A stretch of 64,000 nucleotides of DNA. Origin: Falsirhodobacter halotolerans. GTDB taxonomy: Bacteria; Pseudomonadota; Alphaproteobacteria; Rhodobacterales; Rhodobacteraceae. The position numbers were made by a program, and so were the translations under genes. The notes below the pieces were generated by a model. It was not told the origin of the DNA. It searched no databases and saw nothing but the letters and a program-made list of their open reading frames with translations. The DNA is taken from assembly GCF_022899245.1 (NCBI RefSeq), contig NZ_JALJAZ010000001.1, forward strand, positions 1,209,501 through 1,273,500, in the 5' to 3' direction. Positions 1 through 9,409 of the stretch are shown in pieces (position 1 is the first letter of the stretch; every line of letters starts with the position of its first letter).

Positions 1-951
1 TCTGGCACGACGGAGGCGATCAACCTTGTGTCCTATGCCTGGGCCGCACCGCGATTCGCGGCGGGGGACGAAATCGTCCTGACGGTGCTTGAGCATCACG
101 CCAACATCGTCCCGTGGCATTTCCTGCGCGAACGGCAGGGGGTGGTTCTGAAATGGGTGGAGTGCGACGCCAACGGAGCTGTTGATCCGCAGGCGGTGAT
201 CGACGCGATCGGGCCGCGAACGCGTCTGGTGGCCGTGACGCAGATGTCGAACGTGACGGGGACGCGGGTGGATGTGGCGGCCATCTGCGCCGGTGCCCGC
301 CAGAAGGGCGTGCCGGTGCTGGTGGACGGGTCGCAGGGGGCCGTGCACGGGCCGGTGGATGTTCAGGCCATCGGCTGCGATTTCTATGCCATTACGGGCC
401 ATAAACTCTACGGGCCATCGGGGTCGGGGGCGCTTTATGTTGCGCCGGAGCGGATGGGGGAGCTTCGTCCATTTCTGGGCGGCGGGGACATGATCGAAAC
501 GGTCACCCGCGATACGGTCACTTATGCCCGCCCGCCGCTGATGCTGGAGGCGGGAACGCCGTCCATCGTGTCGCAGACGGGTTTCGGGGCGGCGTTGACC
601 TATCTCATGGGCGTGGGGATGCCCGCCATCGCCGAACATGAAGCGGCGTTGCGCGACTATGCCCGGCAGGAGTTTTCGAAACGGAATTGGGTGAAGGTTC
701 AGGGCGACACGCCGGACAAGGGTGCGATATTTTCGTTCACGCTGGATGGGGCGGCCCATGCGCACGACATCTCCACCGTGCTGGACCAGCGCGGGATCGC
801 CGTGCGGGCTGGAACCCATTGCGCCCTGCCGCTTTTGCAGCATCTTGGCGTGGGCGCGACCTGCCGCGCGAGCTTTGGAATGTATAATACCACGGACGAT
901 GTCGACGCGCTGATGTCGGGTCTGGATCTTTGTCGCGATCTCTTTGGTTGA
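1..951 (+). CDS. sufS: Cysteine desulfurase, SufS type (5' end outside window)
   Basis: Pyridoxal-phosphate enzyme of aminotransferase class V that takes sulfur from cysteine for Fe-S cluster assembly in the cytoplasm. The reading frame is open from base 1, beginning with [10 protein letters not shown], a motif found about 90 residues into SufS, so the N-terminus lies outside the window. The PLP lysine is visible in [11 protein letters not shown] (AAA at 403-405) and the active-site cysteine in GTHCALPLL (TGC at 820-822), the group II (SufS/CsdA) arrangement. A SUF operon would be expected upstream but cannot be seen. CsdA-like is the alternative name. Confidence 0.9.
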   Translation, partial: SGTTEAINLVSYAWAAPRFAAGDEIVLTVLEHHANIVPWHFLRERQGVVLKWVECDANGAVDPQAVIDAIGPRTRLVAVTQMSNVTGTRVDVAAICAGARQKGVPVLVDGSQGAVHGPVDVQAIGCDFYAITGHKLYGPSGSGALYVAPERMGELRPFLGGGDMIETVTRDTVTYARPPLMLEAGTPSIVSQTGFGAALTYLMGVGMPAIAEHEAALRDYARQEFSKRNWVKVQGDTPDKGAIFSFTLDGAAHAHDISTVLDQRGIAVRAGTHCALPLLQHLGVGATCRASFGMYNTTDDVDALMSGLDLCRDLFG

Positions 952-997
952 AGGGCGCTTGCCACCGCCTTTCCGCCCTGCTAGAGACCACCGCAAG

Positions 998-1074
998 GCA
1001 CCCATAGCTCAGCTGGATAGAGCGCTGCCCTCCGAAGGCAGAGGTCGCACGTTCGAATCGTGCTGGGTGCGCCA
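998..1074 (+). tRNA. tRNA-Arg (anticodon CCG)
   Basis: Full cloverleaf with encoded CCA. The acceptor stem GCACCCA pairs with TGGGTGC, the anticodon stem CTGCC/GGCAG holds the loop CTCCGAA with anticodon CCG (reads CGG), and the T-arm contains GTTCGAATC. It lies 46 bp after sufS. Confidence 0.96.
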
Positions 1075-1236
1075 TTTACCGTTCATAGCGTTTGTCGCGG
1101 CACATTCGGTGCTTGGCCTGTAGGGCATTGATCGCACTTGGATTCGCGTTGGTGTGGCTTCGGGCTTGCGTCCGTTTGGCCTGACGCGCGGAACATCGCA
1201 CCTGTTCGGCCGTTTCCTCTGCAGGAGGACCCTGAA

Positions 1237-1404
1237 ATGGCCAACAAACCCAAACCCGCACACGTGAAACGTGATGAGCCCAAGCGGCGCGAGAATGCTC
1301 AGGCGGAGGCAGAAGGTTCCGCGCATGATCCAAGCGAGTTCGACGCCATGAACCCCGCCAAGACGAAGGGCAAACCGAATTCGGATGTCACGGAGCAGAA
1401 CTGA
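1237..1404 (+). CDS. Small hydrophilic protein, unknown function
   Basis: A 55-residue, lysine/glutamate-rich protein with no membrane segment. The ATG at 1237 follows a strong ribosome binding site (GCAGGAGG, 1221-1228); an upstream in-frame start at 1138 has none. Its stop overlaps the ATG of the next gene by one base (TGATG), so the two are probably translated together. I recognise no family; the composition suggests an intrinsically disordered protein. Confidence 0.6.
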   Translation: MANKPKPAHVKRDEPKRRENAQAEAEGSAHDPSEFDAMNPAKTKGKPNSDVTEQN

Positions 1405-1637
1405 TGACGAAGGAGATCGACCAGCGCGCCCAGCGTCATGATCCGGCGTCGGTCAGAACCGACTTTCCGGATCAGCGGTCTGCGGAAGAGAGCAAGCAAC
1501 CCTCGGACCTGCCGACGGGAGAGACGGTCGCGACCTCGACGGATAAATACAATCAGCGTGATGACGGCCACAGCCGGGCCGTGGATGATACGCCGTTGCG
1601 GGACATAAAAGAGGGACGCGGCACCGATCGGGAGTGA
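1404..1637 (+). CDS. Small hydrophilic protein, unknown function
   Basis: A 77-residue, highly polar protein rich in D, R, S and T, translationally coupled to the preceding 55-residue gene. It has no signal peptide, membrane segment or cysteines. The pair sits between tRNA-Arg and clpP. I do not recognise the family; both genes look like disordered, possibly stress-related, small proteins, but nothing in the sequence proves a role. Confidence 0.55.
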   Translation: MTKEIDQRAQRHDPASVRTDFPDQRSAEESKQPSDLPTGETVATSTDKYNQRDDGHSRAVDDTPLRDIKEGRGTDRE

Positions 1638-1883
1638 TGGTGGCTCGGCACGCTCCGGCCAACTCCGAGACCATCGCCATTGGCTGTCCTGTGACAAGCC
1701 GACATCTGGTTGATAAGCGGGGGATTCTGGTCCGTTCGCCCATCGCCACGCCGGTTTCTCTCGTTCATTTGGCGACATGCGTCGGGGCCTTTCGGGTGGG
1801 GTGCCCTTGCGGGCGGTGGATGGCATGACTAAGACTTGTGCTGAAGCTCCGGCATGGTTCCGGCAGGAATAAGGGACAGGCGA

Positions 1884-2513
1884 ATGAAAGACCCGATCGA
1901 CACTTACATGAACATGCTGGTCCCGATGGTGGTCGAACAGACCAGCCGGGGCGAGCGGGCCTATGACATCTTCTCGCGCATGTTGAAGGAGCGGATCATC
2001 TTTCTGTCCGGTCCGGTTCATGACGGCATGTCCAGCCTGATCTGCGCGCAACTCCTTTTCCTTGAGGCGGAAAACCCCTCCAAGGAAATCAGCATGTATA
2101 TCAACAGCCCCGGCGGCGTCGTGACCTCCGGCCTGTCGATCTACGACACGATGCAATACATCAAGCCGAAGGTTTCGACCCTTGTGATCGGGCAGGCGGC
2201 ATCGATGGGCAGCCTGCTTCTGACCGCAGGAGAAAAGGGCATGCGGTTCAGCCTGCCCAACAGCCGGGTCATGGTGCACCAACCCTCGGGCGGTTATCAG
2301 GGGCAGGCCACGGATATCATGATCCATGCGCGTGAGACCGAGAAACTGAAGCGTCGTTTGAACGAAATCTACGTCCGTCATACGGGCAACGATTACGAGA
2401 CTGTCGAGGCCGCGTTGGAGCGTGACAATTTCATGTCGGCCGAAGACGCGAAGGCCTGGGGCCTGATCGACGAGATCGTGGAAAACCGCGGCAAGGTCGA
2501 CGCCACCGTCTGA
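1884..2513 (+). CDS. clpP: ATP-dependent Clp protease proteolytic subunit ClpP
   Basis: Serine peptidase (S14) that forms the barrel-shaped chamber of ClpXP/ClpAP and degrades unfolded and tagged proteins. 209 residues from [10 protein letters not shown], normal for the family. Catalytic triad visible: Ser107 in GQAASMGS, His132 in MVHQPSGG, Asp181 in [10 protein letters not shown]. The start at 1884 follows AGGGACAGG; an upstream in-frame ATG at 1854 would add ten unconserved residues. clpX follows 102 bp downstream, the usual alphaproteobacterial pair. Confidence 0.97.
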   Translation: MKDPIDTYMNMLVPMVVEQTSRGERAYDIFSRMLKERIIFLSGPVHDGMSSLICAQLLFLEAENPSKEISMYINSPGGVVTSGLSIYDTMQYIKPKVSTLVIGQAASMGSLLLTAGEKGMRFSLPNSRVMVHQPSGGYQGQATDIMIHARETEKLKRRLNEIYVRHTGNDYETVEAALERDNFMSAEDAKAWGLIDEIVENRGKVDATV

Positions 2514-2615
2514 CTTCCGTCGAATTTGCGATTGTGAAGGCCGGGGGACTGGCCTACATTCTACACCCAATGCCCGGTCCGGACGTGTCGGGCCGGCGCT
2601 ATCCAGAGGACGACC

Positions 2616-3875
2616 ATGGCCAACACCACCGGCGGCGACAGCAAGAACACCCTTTATTGCTCGTTCTGCGGCAAGAGCCAGCACGAGGTGCGCAAACTGA
2701 TCGCCGGGCCGACCGTTTTCATCTGCGACGAATGCGTTGAACTGTGCATGGACATCATCCGCGAGGAGACGAAGGCCAGTGGCCTGAAATCGACCGGCGG
2801 CGTGCCGACACCGTTGGAAATCTGCAAGGTTCTGGACGATTATGTCATCGGTCAGATCCATGCCAAACGCGTTCTGTCGGTTGCGGTTCACAACCATTAC
2901 AAGCGGCTGAACCACTCGTCGAAGACCGATATCGAACTGTCGAAGTCGAACATCCTGCTGATCGGCCCCACGGGCTGCGGCAAGACGCTGCTTGCGCAGA
3001 CCTTGGCCCGCATTCTGGACGTGCCCTTCACCATGGCGGACGCCACCACCCTGACCGAGGCGGGGTATGTGGGCGAGGATGTTGAAAACATCATTCTGAA
3101 GTTGCTTCAGGCGTCCGAATACAATGTCGAGCGCGCGCAGCGCGGCATCGTCTATATCGACGAGGTCGACAAGATCACGCGCAAGTCGGACAACCCGTCG
3201 ATCACCCGCGACGTCTCGGGCGAGGGGGTGCAGCAGGCGCTGTTGAAGATCATGGAAGGAACCGTGGCATCGGTTCCGCCCCAGGGTGGGCGCAAGCATC
3301 CGCAGCAGGAATTCCTGCAGGTGGATACGACGAACATCCTGTTCATCTGCGGCGGGGCGTTTGCCGGTCTGGATCGGATCATTGCCCAACGCGGCAAGGG
3401 GTCGGGCATCGGCTTTGGCGCTGACGTGAAGGATCCCGACGCGCGGGGCGTGGGGGAGCTGTTCGCCCAGTTGGAGCCTGAGGATCTGCTGAAATTCGGC
3501 CTTATCCCGGAATTCGTCGGACGTCTGCCCGTGATCGCCACCCTGAACGATCTGGACGAACCGGCGCTGATCACCATTTTGACGGAGCCGAAGAACGCAT
3601 TGGTCAAGCAGTATCAGCGTCTGTTCGATATCGAGGGCACGCAGCTGACCTTCACCGACGACGCGCTGAGCGCGATCGCCAAGCGCGCGATCAAGCGCAA
3701 GACCGGCGCGCGTGGTCTTCGTTCCATCATGGAGGACATCCTGCTGGACACCATGTTCGACCTTCCCGGCCTGTCGAATGTGGGTGAGGTTGTGGTGAAT
3801 GAAGACGCGGTGACCAAGGGCACGAAGCCGTTGATCGTGCATACCGAAAAGAAAGAGCCGGCCTCGGCAGGATAA
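2616..3875 (+). CDS. clpX: ATP-dependent Clp protease ATP-binding subunit ClpX
   Basis: AAA+ unfoldase that recognises substrates and feeds them to ClpP. 419 residues. The N-terminal C4 zinc finger is visible (Cys15, Cys18, Cys37, Cys40), then Walker A GPTGCGKT (117-124), Walker B YIDEVDK and the ClpX C-terminal domain. The start is preceded by AGAGGA. It lies directly downstream of clpP on the same strand. Confidence 0.98.
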   Translation: MANTTGGDSKNTLYCSFCGKSQHEVRKLIAGPTVFICDECVELCMDIIREETKASGLKSTGGVPTPLEICKVLDDYVIGQIHAKRVLSVAVHNHYKRLNHSSKTDIELSKSNILLIGPTGCGKTLLAQTLARILDVPFTMADATTLTEAGYVGEDVENIILKLLQASEYNVERAQRGIVYIDEVDKITRKSDNPSITRDVSGEGVQQALLKIMEGTVASVPPQGGRKHPQQEFLQVDTTNILFICGGAFAGLDRIIAQRGKGSGIGFGADVKDPDARGVGELFAQLEPEDLLKFGLIPEFVGRLPVIATLNDLDEPALITILTEPKNALVKQYQRLFDIEGTQLTFTDDALSAIAKRAIKRKTGARGLRSIMEDILLDTMFDLPGLSNVGEVVVNEDAVTKGTKPLIVHTEKKEPASAG

Positions 3876-3948
3876 GTCACGTTTCGGTGGCGGGGCTGTC
3901 CCCGCCATCCGTATCATGCCATAGACATGGCAACTGGCGGAGGGGCCG

Positions 3949-4326
3949 ATGCTGAAAACTCTGATGCGCGTCTTGACCTGGTGGAATGGTCAGACGATCA
4001 ACACCCAGTTCTGGACATGGCGGTTCGGCCAGAAGGTGGGCGAAGACAGCCAGGGCAACGTCTTTTATCAAACCAAGGACGGCAAGCGGCGTTGGGTGAT
4101 CTATAACGGGGAAGCCGAGGCAAGCCGTGTGGACGCGGCTTGGCATGGCTGGCTGCACCACACGTTCGCGGCCCCCCCCACCGTTGCGCCGTTTGTTCGA
4201 CGGGAATGGGAAAAGCCGCATCAGGAAAACCTGACCGGAACGCCGGCAGCTTACGCGCCCGCCGGATCCCTTCGGCGCGAAGCTCCGGCGCCGCGTCGCG
4301 ATTACGAAGCATGGCAGCCTGAATGA
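3949..4326 (+). CDS. NDUFA12-family complex I assembly/accessory protein
   Basis: 125-residue homologue of mitochondrial NDUFA12 (B17.2), an accessory subunit of NADH:ubiquinone oxidoreductase kept in alphaproteobacteria. The family hallmarks are an N-terminal [17 protein letters not shown]-type segment, then KRRWVIYNG and a W-H-GWLHHTF stretch. The start follows GGAGGGG. Its stop overlaps the start of mlaD by 4 bp, so it heads an operon of NDUFA12, mlaD and DUF2155. In this lineage the gene is usually outside the main nuo operon. Confidence 0.88.
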   Translation: MLKTLMRVLTWWNGQTINTQFWTWRFGQKVGEDSQGNVFYQTKDGKRRWVIYNGEAEASRVDAAWHGWLHHTFAAPPTVAPFVRREWEKPHQENLTGTPAAYAPAGSLRREAPAPRRDYEAWQPE

Positions 4327-4817
4327 CTTACAACACCGCAGAAGTATTTGTCGGCGGCGCGGTTCTGGCCGCCGCTGTCGGGTTCATCGTCTATGCCGGG
4401 CAGATTGCCGGATTGGGCGGCACGGGGTCCAGCTATCCCCTGCACGGAAGTTTCCGAACCGCCGACGGGATTGGGGTCGGAACCGACGTGCGGCTGGCGG
4501 GCGTGCGGATTGGCACCGTCACGGATATATCGCTGAACCCGCAGACATTTTTCGCCGATGCCACCATCAGCGTGCCCGACCATATCCAAGTGCCCACGGA
4601 CTCCTCCCTTTTGATTTCTTCCGAAGGGTTGCTGGGTGGAAACTTCGTTGAAATTCAGCCTGGCGGGGCCTTGGAAAACCTCGCCCCGGGCGAGGAGATT
4701 GAAGACACGCAAGGATCGGTAAGCCTGATCTCGCTCCTCATGGCGTTTGTGGGCAATCGTGGAAGTGATGACAATACGGCGCAGAGTGCGCCGTCGGTGG
4801 ATACTGCATTGCCATGA
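4323..4817 (+). CDS. mlaD: MlaD-like outer-membrane lipid asymmetry protein
   Basis: 164 residues: one N-terminal membrane anchor (residues about 8-28), then an MCE domain with the typical [16 protein letters not shown] core and the [11 protein letters not shown] segment. MlaD is the periplasmic, membrane-anchored substrate-binding part of the Mla ABC transporter that moves phospholipids between outer and inner membrane. The other Mla subunits are not in this window. Overlaps both neighbours by 4 bp. Confidence 0.88.
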   Translation: MTYNTAEVFVGGAVLAAAVGFIVYAGQIAGLGGTGSSYPLHGSFRTADGIGVGTDVRLAGVRIGTVTDISLNPQTFFADATISVPDHIQVPTDSSLLISSEGLLGGNFVEIQPGGALENLAPGEEIEDTQGSVSLISLLMAFVGNRGSDDNTAQSAPSVDTALP

Positions 4818-5176
4818 AGCTGGCCGTCCCCTTTGTCTGTGCCATGATGGTGGCGGGGGCCGCTTGGGGGCAGGCCTCTGGTGCGGTGTCAACCACGGGC
4901 GGGCAGCTGCGGTGGATCGACAAGGTCACTGGCGCGACCGATGACGTGAACCTGTCCCGCGGACAATCGGTCACCTTCGGTTTCCTGACCTTGCAGATGG
5001 ATGACTGCCGTGCACCGGCCAACGATCCGACATCGGATGCGTTCGCGCATCTGACGATAAACGACACCCGCACATCGGTGCCGGTGTTTTCGGGGTGGAT
5101 GATCGCGTCCAGCCCGGCTATATCGGCGTTGGAGCATCCTCGCTATGACGTGTGGGTTCTGTCCTGCACGAACTGA
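4814..5176 (+). CDS. DUF2155 domain secreted protein
   Basis: 120 residues with a cleavable signal peptide (hydrophobic core about residues 4-17, AWGQA cleavage region) and the DUF2155 body: LRWIDKVTG, then RCA-like cysteine at DDCRAP, FSGWMIASSPAISALEHPRYDVW and a final cysteine. Two conserved cysteines may form a disulfide. Molecular role unknown. It is the last gene of the operon, and its final 34 bp overlap the convergent aat gene. Confidence 0.85.
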   Translation: MKLAVPFVCAMMVAGAAWGQASGAVSTTGGQLRWIDKVTGATDDVNLSRGQSVTFGFLTLQMDDCRAPANDPTSDAFAHLTINDTRTSVPVFSGWMIASSPAISALEHPRYDVWVLSCTN

Positions 5177-5787
5177 TCCGCGACCTGCGCCCGCGTGGGC
5201 GCATATTCGCTTGGGGCAAACACTCCGTTCCCCCGGATCGCCGCCTCCAGCCGTTGCACATACTCCATTTTGGGGATTTCGACGCCCCCCAGAGTTTGCA
5301 GATGGGGGGTCAGAAATTGTGTGTCGAACAGGGTGAAGCGCCCCGCGCGCAAGCGATGAACCAGCCAGGCCAAAGCGATCTTCGACGCGTCCCGCTCCCG
5401 CGAGAACATGCTCTCTCCGAAGAACGCTGTTCCCAGTGCGAGGCCGTAAACCCCGCCAATCATGATGCCATTGCGCCATACCTCGATCGAATGGGCGTGG
5501 CCATGGCGGTGGAGGTCGTTGAAAACGTCAAGAATGGCGGGGTTGATCCAGGTTTCCGGTCGGTCCGCACAGGCCAACACGGTTTCTGCAAAATCCGTGT
5601 CCACACGAATGTCGTAATCCGACCGTAGAAGAGCTCGGCGCAAGGATCGGGAAATGTGAAACCTGTCCAACGGAAAAATCCCCCGCAGGGGGGGATCGAT
5701 CCAGTGCAGGGTCTCACTCTCGCGGCTTTCGGCCATCGGGAAAAGCCCGATGGCATAGGCGCGCAAGAGGAGATCGGTCGTCAGCAT
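5143..5787 (-). CDS. aat: Leucyl/phenylalanyl-tRNA--protein transferase
   Basis: Adds Leu or Phe from aminoacyl-tRNA to proteins with N-terminal Arg or Lys, marking them for ClpAP (N-degron pathway). 214 residues; motifs seen include YAIGLFPMAE, HWIDPPLRGIFPL, and VYGLALGTAFFGESMFSRERDASK. The start at 5787 ([11 protein letters not shown]) is chosen because its ATG overlaps the TAA of accC (TAATG); a longer frame to 5814 lies inside accC. Third gene of the accB-accC-aat operon, common in Rhodobacteraceae. Confidence 0.95.
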   Translation of the reverse strand: MLTTDLLLRAYAIGLFPMAESRESETLHWIDPPLRGIFPLDRFHISRSLRRALLRSDYDIRVDTDFAETVLACADRPETWINPAILDVFNDLHRHGHAHSIEVWRNGIMIGGVYGLALGTAFFGESMFSRERDASKIALAWLVHRLRAGRFTLFDTQFLTPHLQTLGGVEIPKMEYVQRLEAAIRGNGVFAPSEYAPTRAQVADQFVQDRTHTS

Positions 5788-7136
5788 TATTTGCCGAACG
5801 TGGCCTCCAGCCATTTTTCAAGCCAGTGGATGTTGTAATCCCCCGATTGGATATCGGGGTTTTCCAGCAGGGCATGGAACAGCGGGACCGTCGTGTCCAC
5901 ACCATCGACGATCAATTCGCCCAAAGCGCGGTTCAGGCGCGCCAACGCCTCATCCCGATCCCGCCCATGCACGATCAGCTTGCCGATGAGGCTGTCGTAA
6001 TAGGGGGGGATCGAATACCCGCTGTAGAGTGCGGAATCCATGCGGACCCCCAACCCACCCGGCGCGTGGTAGACGTTCACACGGCCCGGGCACGGCGCGA
6101 AGTTCGGAAGGCGTTCGGCGTTGATCCGCACTTCGATCGCGTGGCCGTTGATGACCAGCTCGTCCTGCGTAAACGACAGCGGCAGACCGGAGGCCACGCG
6201 GATCTGCTCGCGCACCAGATCGATGCCATAGATCGCCTCGGTGACCGGATGTTCGACCTGAAGGCGGGTGTTCATCTCAATGAAATAGAACTCGCCATCT
6301 TCATACAGGAATTCGATCGTGCCTGCGCCGATGTACTTGATCGCGGCCACGGCGTCGGCGCAGATCTTGCCGATCTTGGCGCGCAGTTCCGGGGTGATGC
6401 AGGGGCCGGGAGCTTCCTCGAACACCTTCTGGTGGCGGCGTTGAAGCGAACAGTCGCGTTCACCCAAATGAACCGCATTGCCCTTGCCGTCACCGAAAAC
6501 CTGAATCTCGATATGGCGCGGTTTTTGAAGGTATTTCTCAATATAGACTTCGTCGTTGCCGAAAGCGACCTTGGCTTCGGAACGGGCGGTGCGGAAGGCG
6601 ACCTCAAGCTCGGCAGGGGTGCGGGCCACTTTCATGCCGCGCCCGCCGCCACCGGCAGTCGCCTTGATGATTACCGGAAAGCCGATCGCTTCCGCAACGC
6701 CGATCGCCGTCTCGTAATCCGGCACGCCGCCGTCGGATCCGGGAACCACCGGAATGCCCAGGGCTTTCGCGGTTTCCTTGGCGGTGATCTTGTCGCCCAT
6801 GATGCGGATATGTTCCGCCGTCGGGCCGATAAAGGTGATGCCGTGGTCCGCCAGCGCCTGCGCGAACCCTTCGTTTTCCGAAAGAAAGCCGTAACCGGGG
6901 TGAACCGCCTCGGCCCCCGAAATCTCGCAAGCCGAGATGATCGCCGCCTTTTTCAGATAGCTTTCCGACGACGGCGCCGGGCCGATGCAGACGGATTCGT
7001 CGGCCATGCGCACATGCATCGCATCGCTGTCGGCGGTCGAATGCACAGCCACCGAGGTGATGCCCATCTCGCGGCAGGCGCGGATGACGCGCAGGGCGAT
7101 TTCGCCGCGGTTGGCGATCAGGATTTTGGAAAACAT
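5787..7136 (-). CDS. accC: Acetyl-CoA carboxylase, biotin carboxylase subunit
   Basis: 449 residues, normal length. It carboxylates biotin on AccB using ATP and bicarbonate, the first half-reaction of malonyl-CoA synthesis for fatty acids. Visible: the N-terminal [20 protein letters not shown] segment, the glycine-rich ATP-grasp loop ([14 protein letters not shown]), the [15 protein letters not shown] segment and the [14 protein letters not shown] signature. It lies 7 bp downstream of accB on the same strand and overlaps aat. Confidence 0.98.
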   Translation of the reverse strand: MFSKILIANRGEIALRVIRACREMGITSVAVHSTADSDAMHVRMADESVCIGPAPSSESYLKKAAIISACEISGAEAVHPGYGFLSENEGFAQALADHGITFIGPTAEHIRIMGDKITAKETAKALGIPVVPGSDGGVPDYETAIGVAEAIGFPVIIKATAGGGGRGMKVARTPAELEVAFRTARSEAKVAFGNDEVYIEKYLQKPRHIEIQVFGDGKGNAVHLGERDCSLQRRHQKVFEEAPGPCITPELRAKIGKICADAVAAIKYIGAGTIEFLYEDGEFYFIEMNTRLQVEHPVTEAIYGIDLVREQIRVASGLPLSFTQDELVINGHAIEVRINAERLPNFAPCPGRVNVYHAPGGLGVRMDSALYSGYSIPPYYDSLIGKLIVHGRDRDEALARLNRALGELIVDGVDTTVPLFHALLENPDIQSGDYNIHWLEKWLEATFGK

Positions 7137-7143
7137 CCGTGCC

Positions 7144-7635
7144 TCACTCGACGATCATCAGGGGCGCGCCGAACTCCACCGGGGTGCCGTCGGCCACGAC
7201 GATGCGCTTGACCGTGCCGGCCTTGGGCGCGGGAATGTGGTTCATTGTCTTCATCGCCTCGATGATCATGAGGGTCTGACCTTCGGACACGGTCGCCCCG
7301 ACCGTCACGAAGGGGGCGGCGCCCGGTTCGGCGGCCAGATAGGCGGTGCCGACCATGGGCGAGGTCACGGCACCCGGATGCTGGGCGGGATCGTCCGACG
7401 GCGTGGAGGCGGCGGTCGGGGCGGGGGCGGACACGGGCGCCGGGGCGGCCATGGCGGGCATCGACGGCGCGGCGGCCGTCGTCACGACATTCACCTGCTT
7501 CACGACGCGCACATCCAGACTGTCGTCCTCGCCATATTCACGCTTGACCGACAGTTCGGTAAGTTCGTTGGCGTTCAGCAGTTCGGCAAGGGCCTGAATG
7601 AAAGCGACGTCGTTTTCGGAAGAATGTTTGCTCAT
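7144..7635 (-). CDS. accB: Acetyl-CoA carboxylase, biotin carboxyl carrier protein
   Basis: 163 residues: an N-terminal domain, an Ala/Pro/Ser/Thr-rich flexible linker (about residues 60-90), and a C-terminal biotinyl domain with the biotin lysine in EAMKTMNH. The start at 7635 (MSKHSSEND) is preferred to a frame extended to 7683, which adds a non-conserved leader. Heads the leftward accB-accC-aat operon. Confidence 0.96.
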   Translation of the reverse strand: MSKHSSENDVAFIQALAELLNANELTELSVKREYGEDDSLDVRVVKQVNVVTTAAAPSMPAMAAPAPVSAPAPTAASTPSDDPAQHPGAVTSPMVGTAYLAAEPGAAPFVTVGATVSEGQTLMIIEAMKTMNHIPAPKAGTVKRIVVADGTPVEFGAPLMIVE

Positions 7636-7809
7636 ACCATCCTCGGGGATCCGGCCGTTCGGCCTTGTTGCAGGGTCTTGCACGTCCAGCGCGCATCATG
7701 CGGCCTTATACGCGACGAATATCCATAGGGAAAGCGCTCAAATCCCTGTCTTGCAGGACCGGGATGCGCAGGATACCCACGGTGGCATCAGGCCGACGCG
7801 GAGCGAGCG

Positions 7810-8346
7810 ATGGAACAGATGATCGACAGCGTGATCGGCTTCGTCGAAGCGCACAGCGCATGGGCGTTCTGGATCGCCCTGTTTTTTGCCTTGGCCGAAA
7901 CGATGCCCGTGATCTCGATCCTGATACCCTCCACCGCCATCCTTGTGGGGGTGGGGGCCTTGGCCGCCACGGGCGGGGTGGATCTGTTTCCAATATGGGC
8001 CGGCGGATCGATCGGCGCCGTTCTGGGGTCCACCGTCAGCTGGTGGCTGGGGCGGCGGTACGGTCTGTGGATCCTGTCCCAATGGCCGATGTCGCGCGAT
8101 CCGCTGATGGCCGAGCGCGGGCGCGCGGCCTTTGCCAAATGGGGCGGGTCGGCGCTGTTGATCGGTCATTTTTTCGGCCCCCTGCGGGCGGTTGTCTTTC
8201 TGCTGGCGGGCATTTCGCGCATGCCGTTTCTTCGGTTTTCCGGATGGAATTTCGTCGGCTCGCTTGCCTGGGCCTTCGTCATCCCGAAATCGGGAGAGAT
8301 CGGGGGCAACGTTCTGGGCTGGCTCTGGTCGCATATCGTCGGCTGA
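7810..8346 (+). CDS. DedA-family membrane protein
   Basis: 178 residues with four to five hydrophobic segments and DedA/SNARE-associated hallmarks: FALAETMPVISILIPST, then GSxxG-type GAVLGSTVSWWLGRRYG and HFFGPLRAVVFLLAGISRM. DedA proteins are inner-membrane proteins linked to undecaprenyl-phosphate or lipid recycling and envelope homeostasis. Divergent from accB, with about 170 bp between. No partner gene is adjacent. Confidence 0.88.
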   Translation: MEQMIDSVIGFVEAHSAWAFWIALFFALAETMPVISILIPSTAILVGVGALAATGGVDLFPIWAGGSIGAVLGSTVSWWLGRRYGLWILSQWPMSRDPLMAERGRAAFAKWGGSALLIGHFFGPLRAVVFLLAGISRMPFLRFSGWNFVGSLAWAFVIPKSGEIGGNVLGWLWSHIVG

Positions 8347-8397
8347 CACTTTAACCGAACGTTCGACCGCCTATATGGGGGGAAAGAGGACGTTCCC

Positions 8398-9405
8398 ATG
8401 CAGAAATATTCGATACTCGACCTGTCGCCGGTGCCCGAAGGGTCCACGACGGCGGACGCGTTGCAAAGCACGCTGGATCTGGCCCGCCATGCCGAGGCCT
8501 TGGGCTATCACCGCTTTTGGCTGGCAGAGCATCACAACATGCCGGGGATCGCGTCCGCGGCGACCTCCGTCGTCATCGGGCATGTCGCGGCGAGCACGTC
8601 GCGCATCCGATTGGGGGCAGGTGGGATCATGCTGCCGAACCATACGCCCCTGATGATCGCCGAACAGTTCGGAACGCTGGCGACACTTTATCCCAACCGG
8701 ATCGATTTGGGGGTGGGGCGTGCGCCGGGCACGGATATGCAGACGGCGCGCGCGCTGCGCCGTAATATGGATGCCGGGGACAATTTTCCGCAAGATGTCG
8801 TCGAGCTGATCAATTATTTCGACGATGCGGCCCTGGATGCGACCGTCCAGGCCATTCCGGGAACCGGAACCCGTGTGCCCGTATGGATTCTCGGCTCGAG
8901 CCTTTATGGCGCGCAGTTGGCGGCCTACTTGGGTCTTCCCTATGCCTTCGCCTCGCATTTCGCCCCGGCGGCGCTGGAGGCGGCGGCCGAAACCTATCGC
9001 CAGACCTTCCAGCCGTCCCGCTTCCTCGACACACCCTATTTCATGATGGCGGCGGGCGTGTTTGCCGCCGACACGGCGGAGGAGGCGGAGTTCGTCAAAT
9101 CCTCACAACTGCAGGCCTTTGCCAACCTGCGTCTTGGCCGACCCGGCAAGTTGCCGCGTCCGGTGCGGGATGTGGAGGCGGTGGTGCCCGCCCCTTATCT
9201 TGCCAGCGCGCGCGAGGCCTTGTCGGTTTCGGCCACAGGCACCCCAGATACCGTCCGGGACGAGCTGCGCGCGCTGGTCGACCGGTATCAACCGGACGAG
9301 ATGATCGTGACGAGCATGATCCACGACCCCACTGCCCGCAAACACAGCTTTACCCTTGCCGCGGAGGCGCTGCGCAACCTGTGCGCCTCGCCCGCCTTGG
9401 CATGA
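8398..9405 (+). CDS. LLM-class flavin-dependent oxidoreductase
   Basis: 335 residues, luciferase-like monooxygenase fold. The N-terminal [12 protein letters not shown] segment, then [20 protein letters not shown] and [13 protein letters not shown], match the MsnO8/alkanal-monooxygenase-like subgroup. It should use reduced FMN; the substrate cannot be told from sequence. It stands alone between dedA and the convergent opgG. Confidence 0.9.
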   Translation: MQKYSILDLSPVPEGSTTADALQSTLDLARHAEALGYHRFWLAEHHNMPGIASAATSVVIGHVAASTSRIRLGAGGIMLPNHTPLMIAEQFGTLATLYPNRIDLGVGRAPGTDMQTARALRRNMDAGDNFPQDVVELINYFDDAALDATVQAIPGTGTRVPVWILGSSLYGAQLAAYLGLPYAFASHFAPAALEAAAETYRQTFQPSRFLDTPYFMMAAGVFAADTAEEAEFVKSSQLQAFANLRLGRPGKLPRPVRDVEAVVPAPYLASAREALSVSATGTPDTVRDELRALVDRYQPDEMIVTSMIHDPTARKHSFTLAAEALRNLCASPALA

Positions 9406-9409
9406 GAGG

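Noticed and set aside
1299-3917. A long 872-codon open frame on the minus strand across clpP and clpX
   Set aside because: It is antisense to two certain genes, has no ribosome binding site and no recognisable domain; such long shadows are common in GC-rich codon usage.
5826-7211. 461-codon plus-strand frame opposite accC
   Set aside because: Histidine/arginine-rich shadow of a well-conserved gene.
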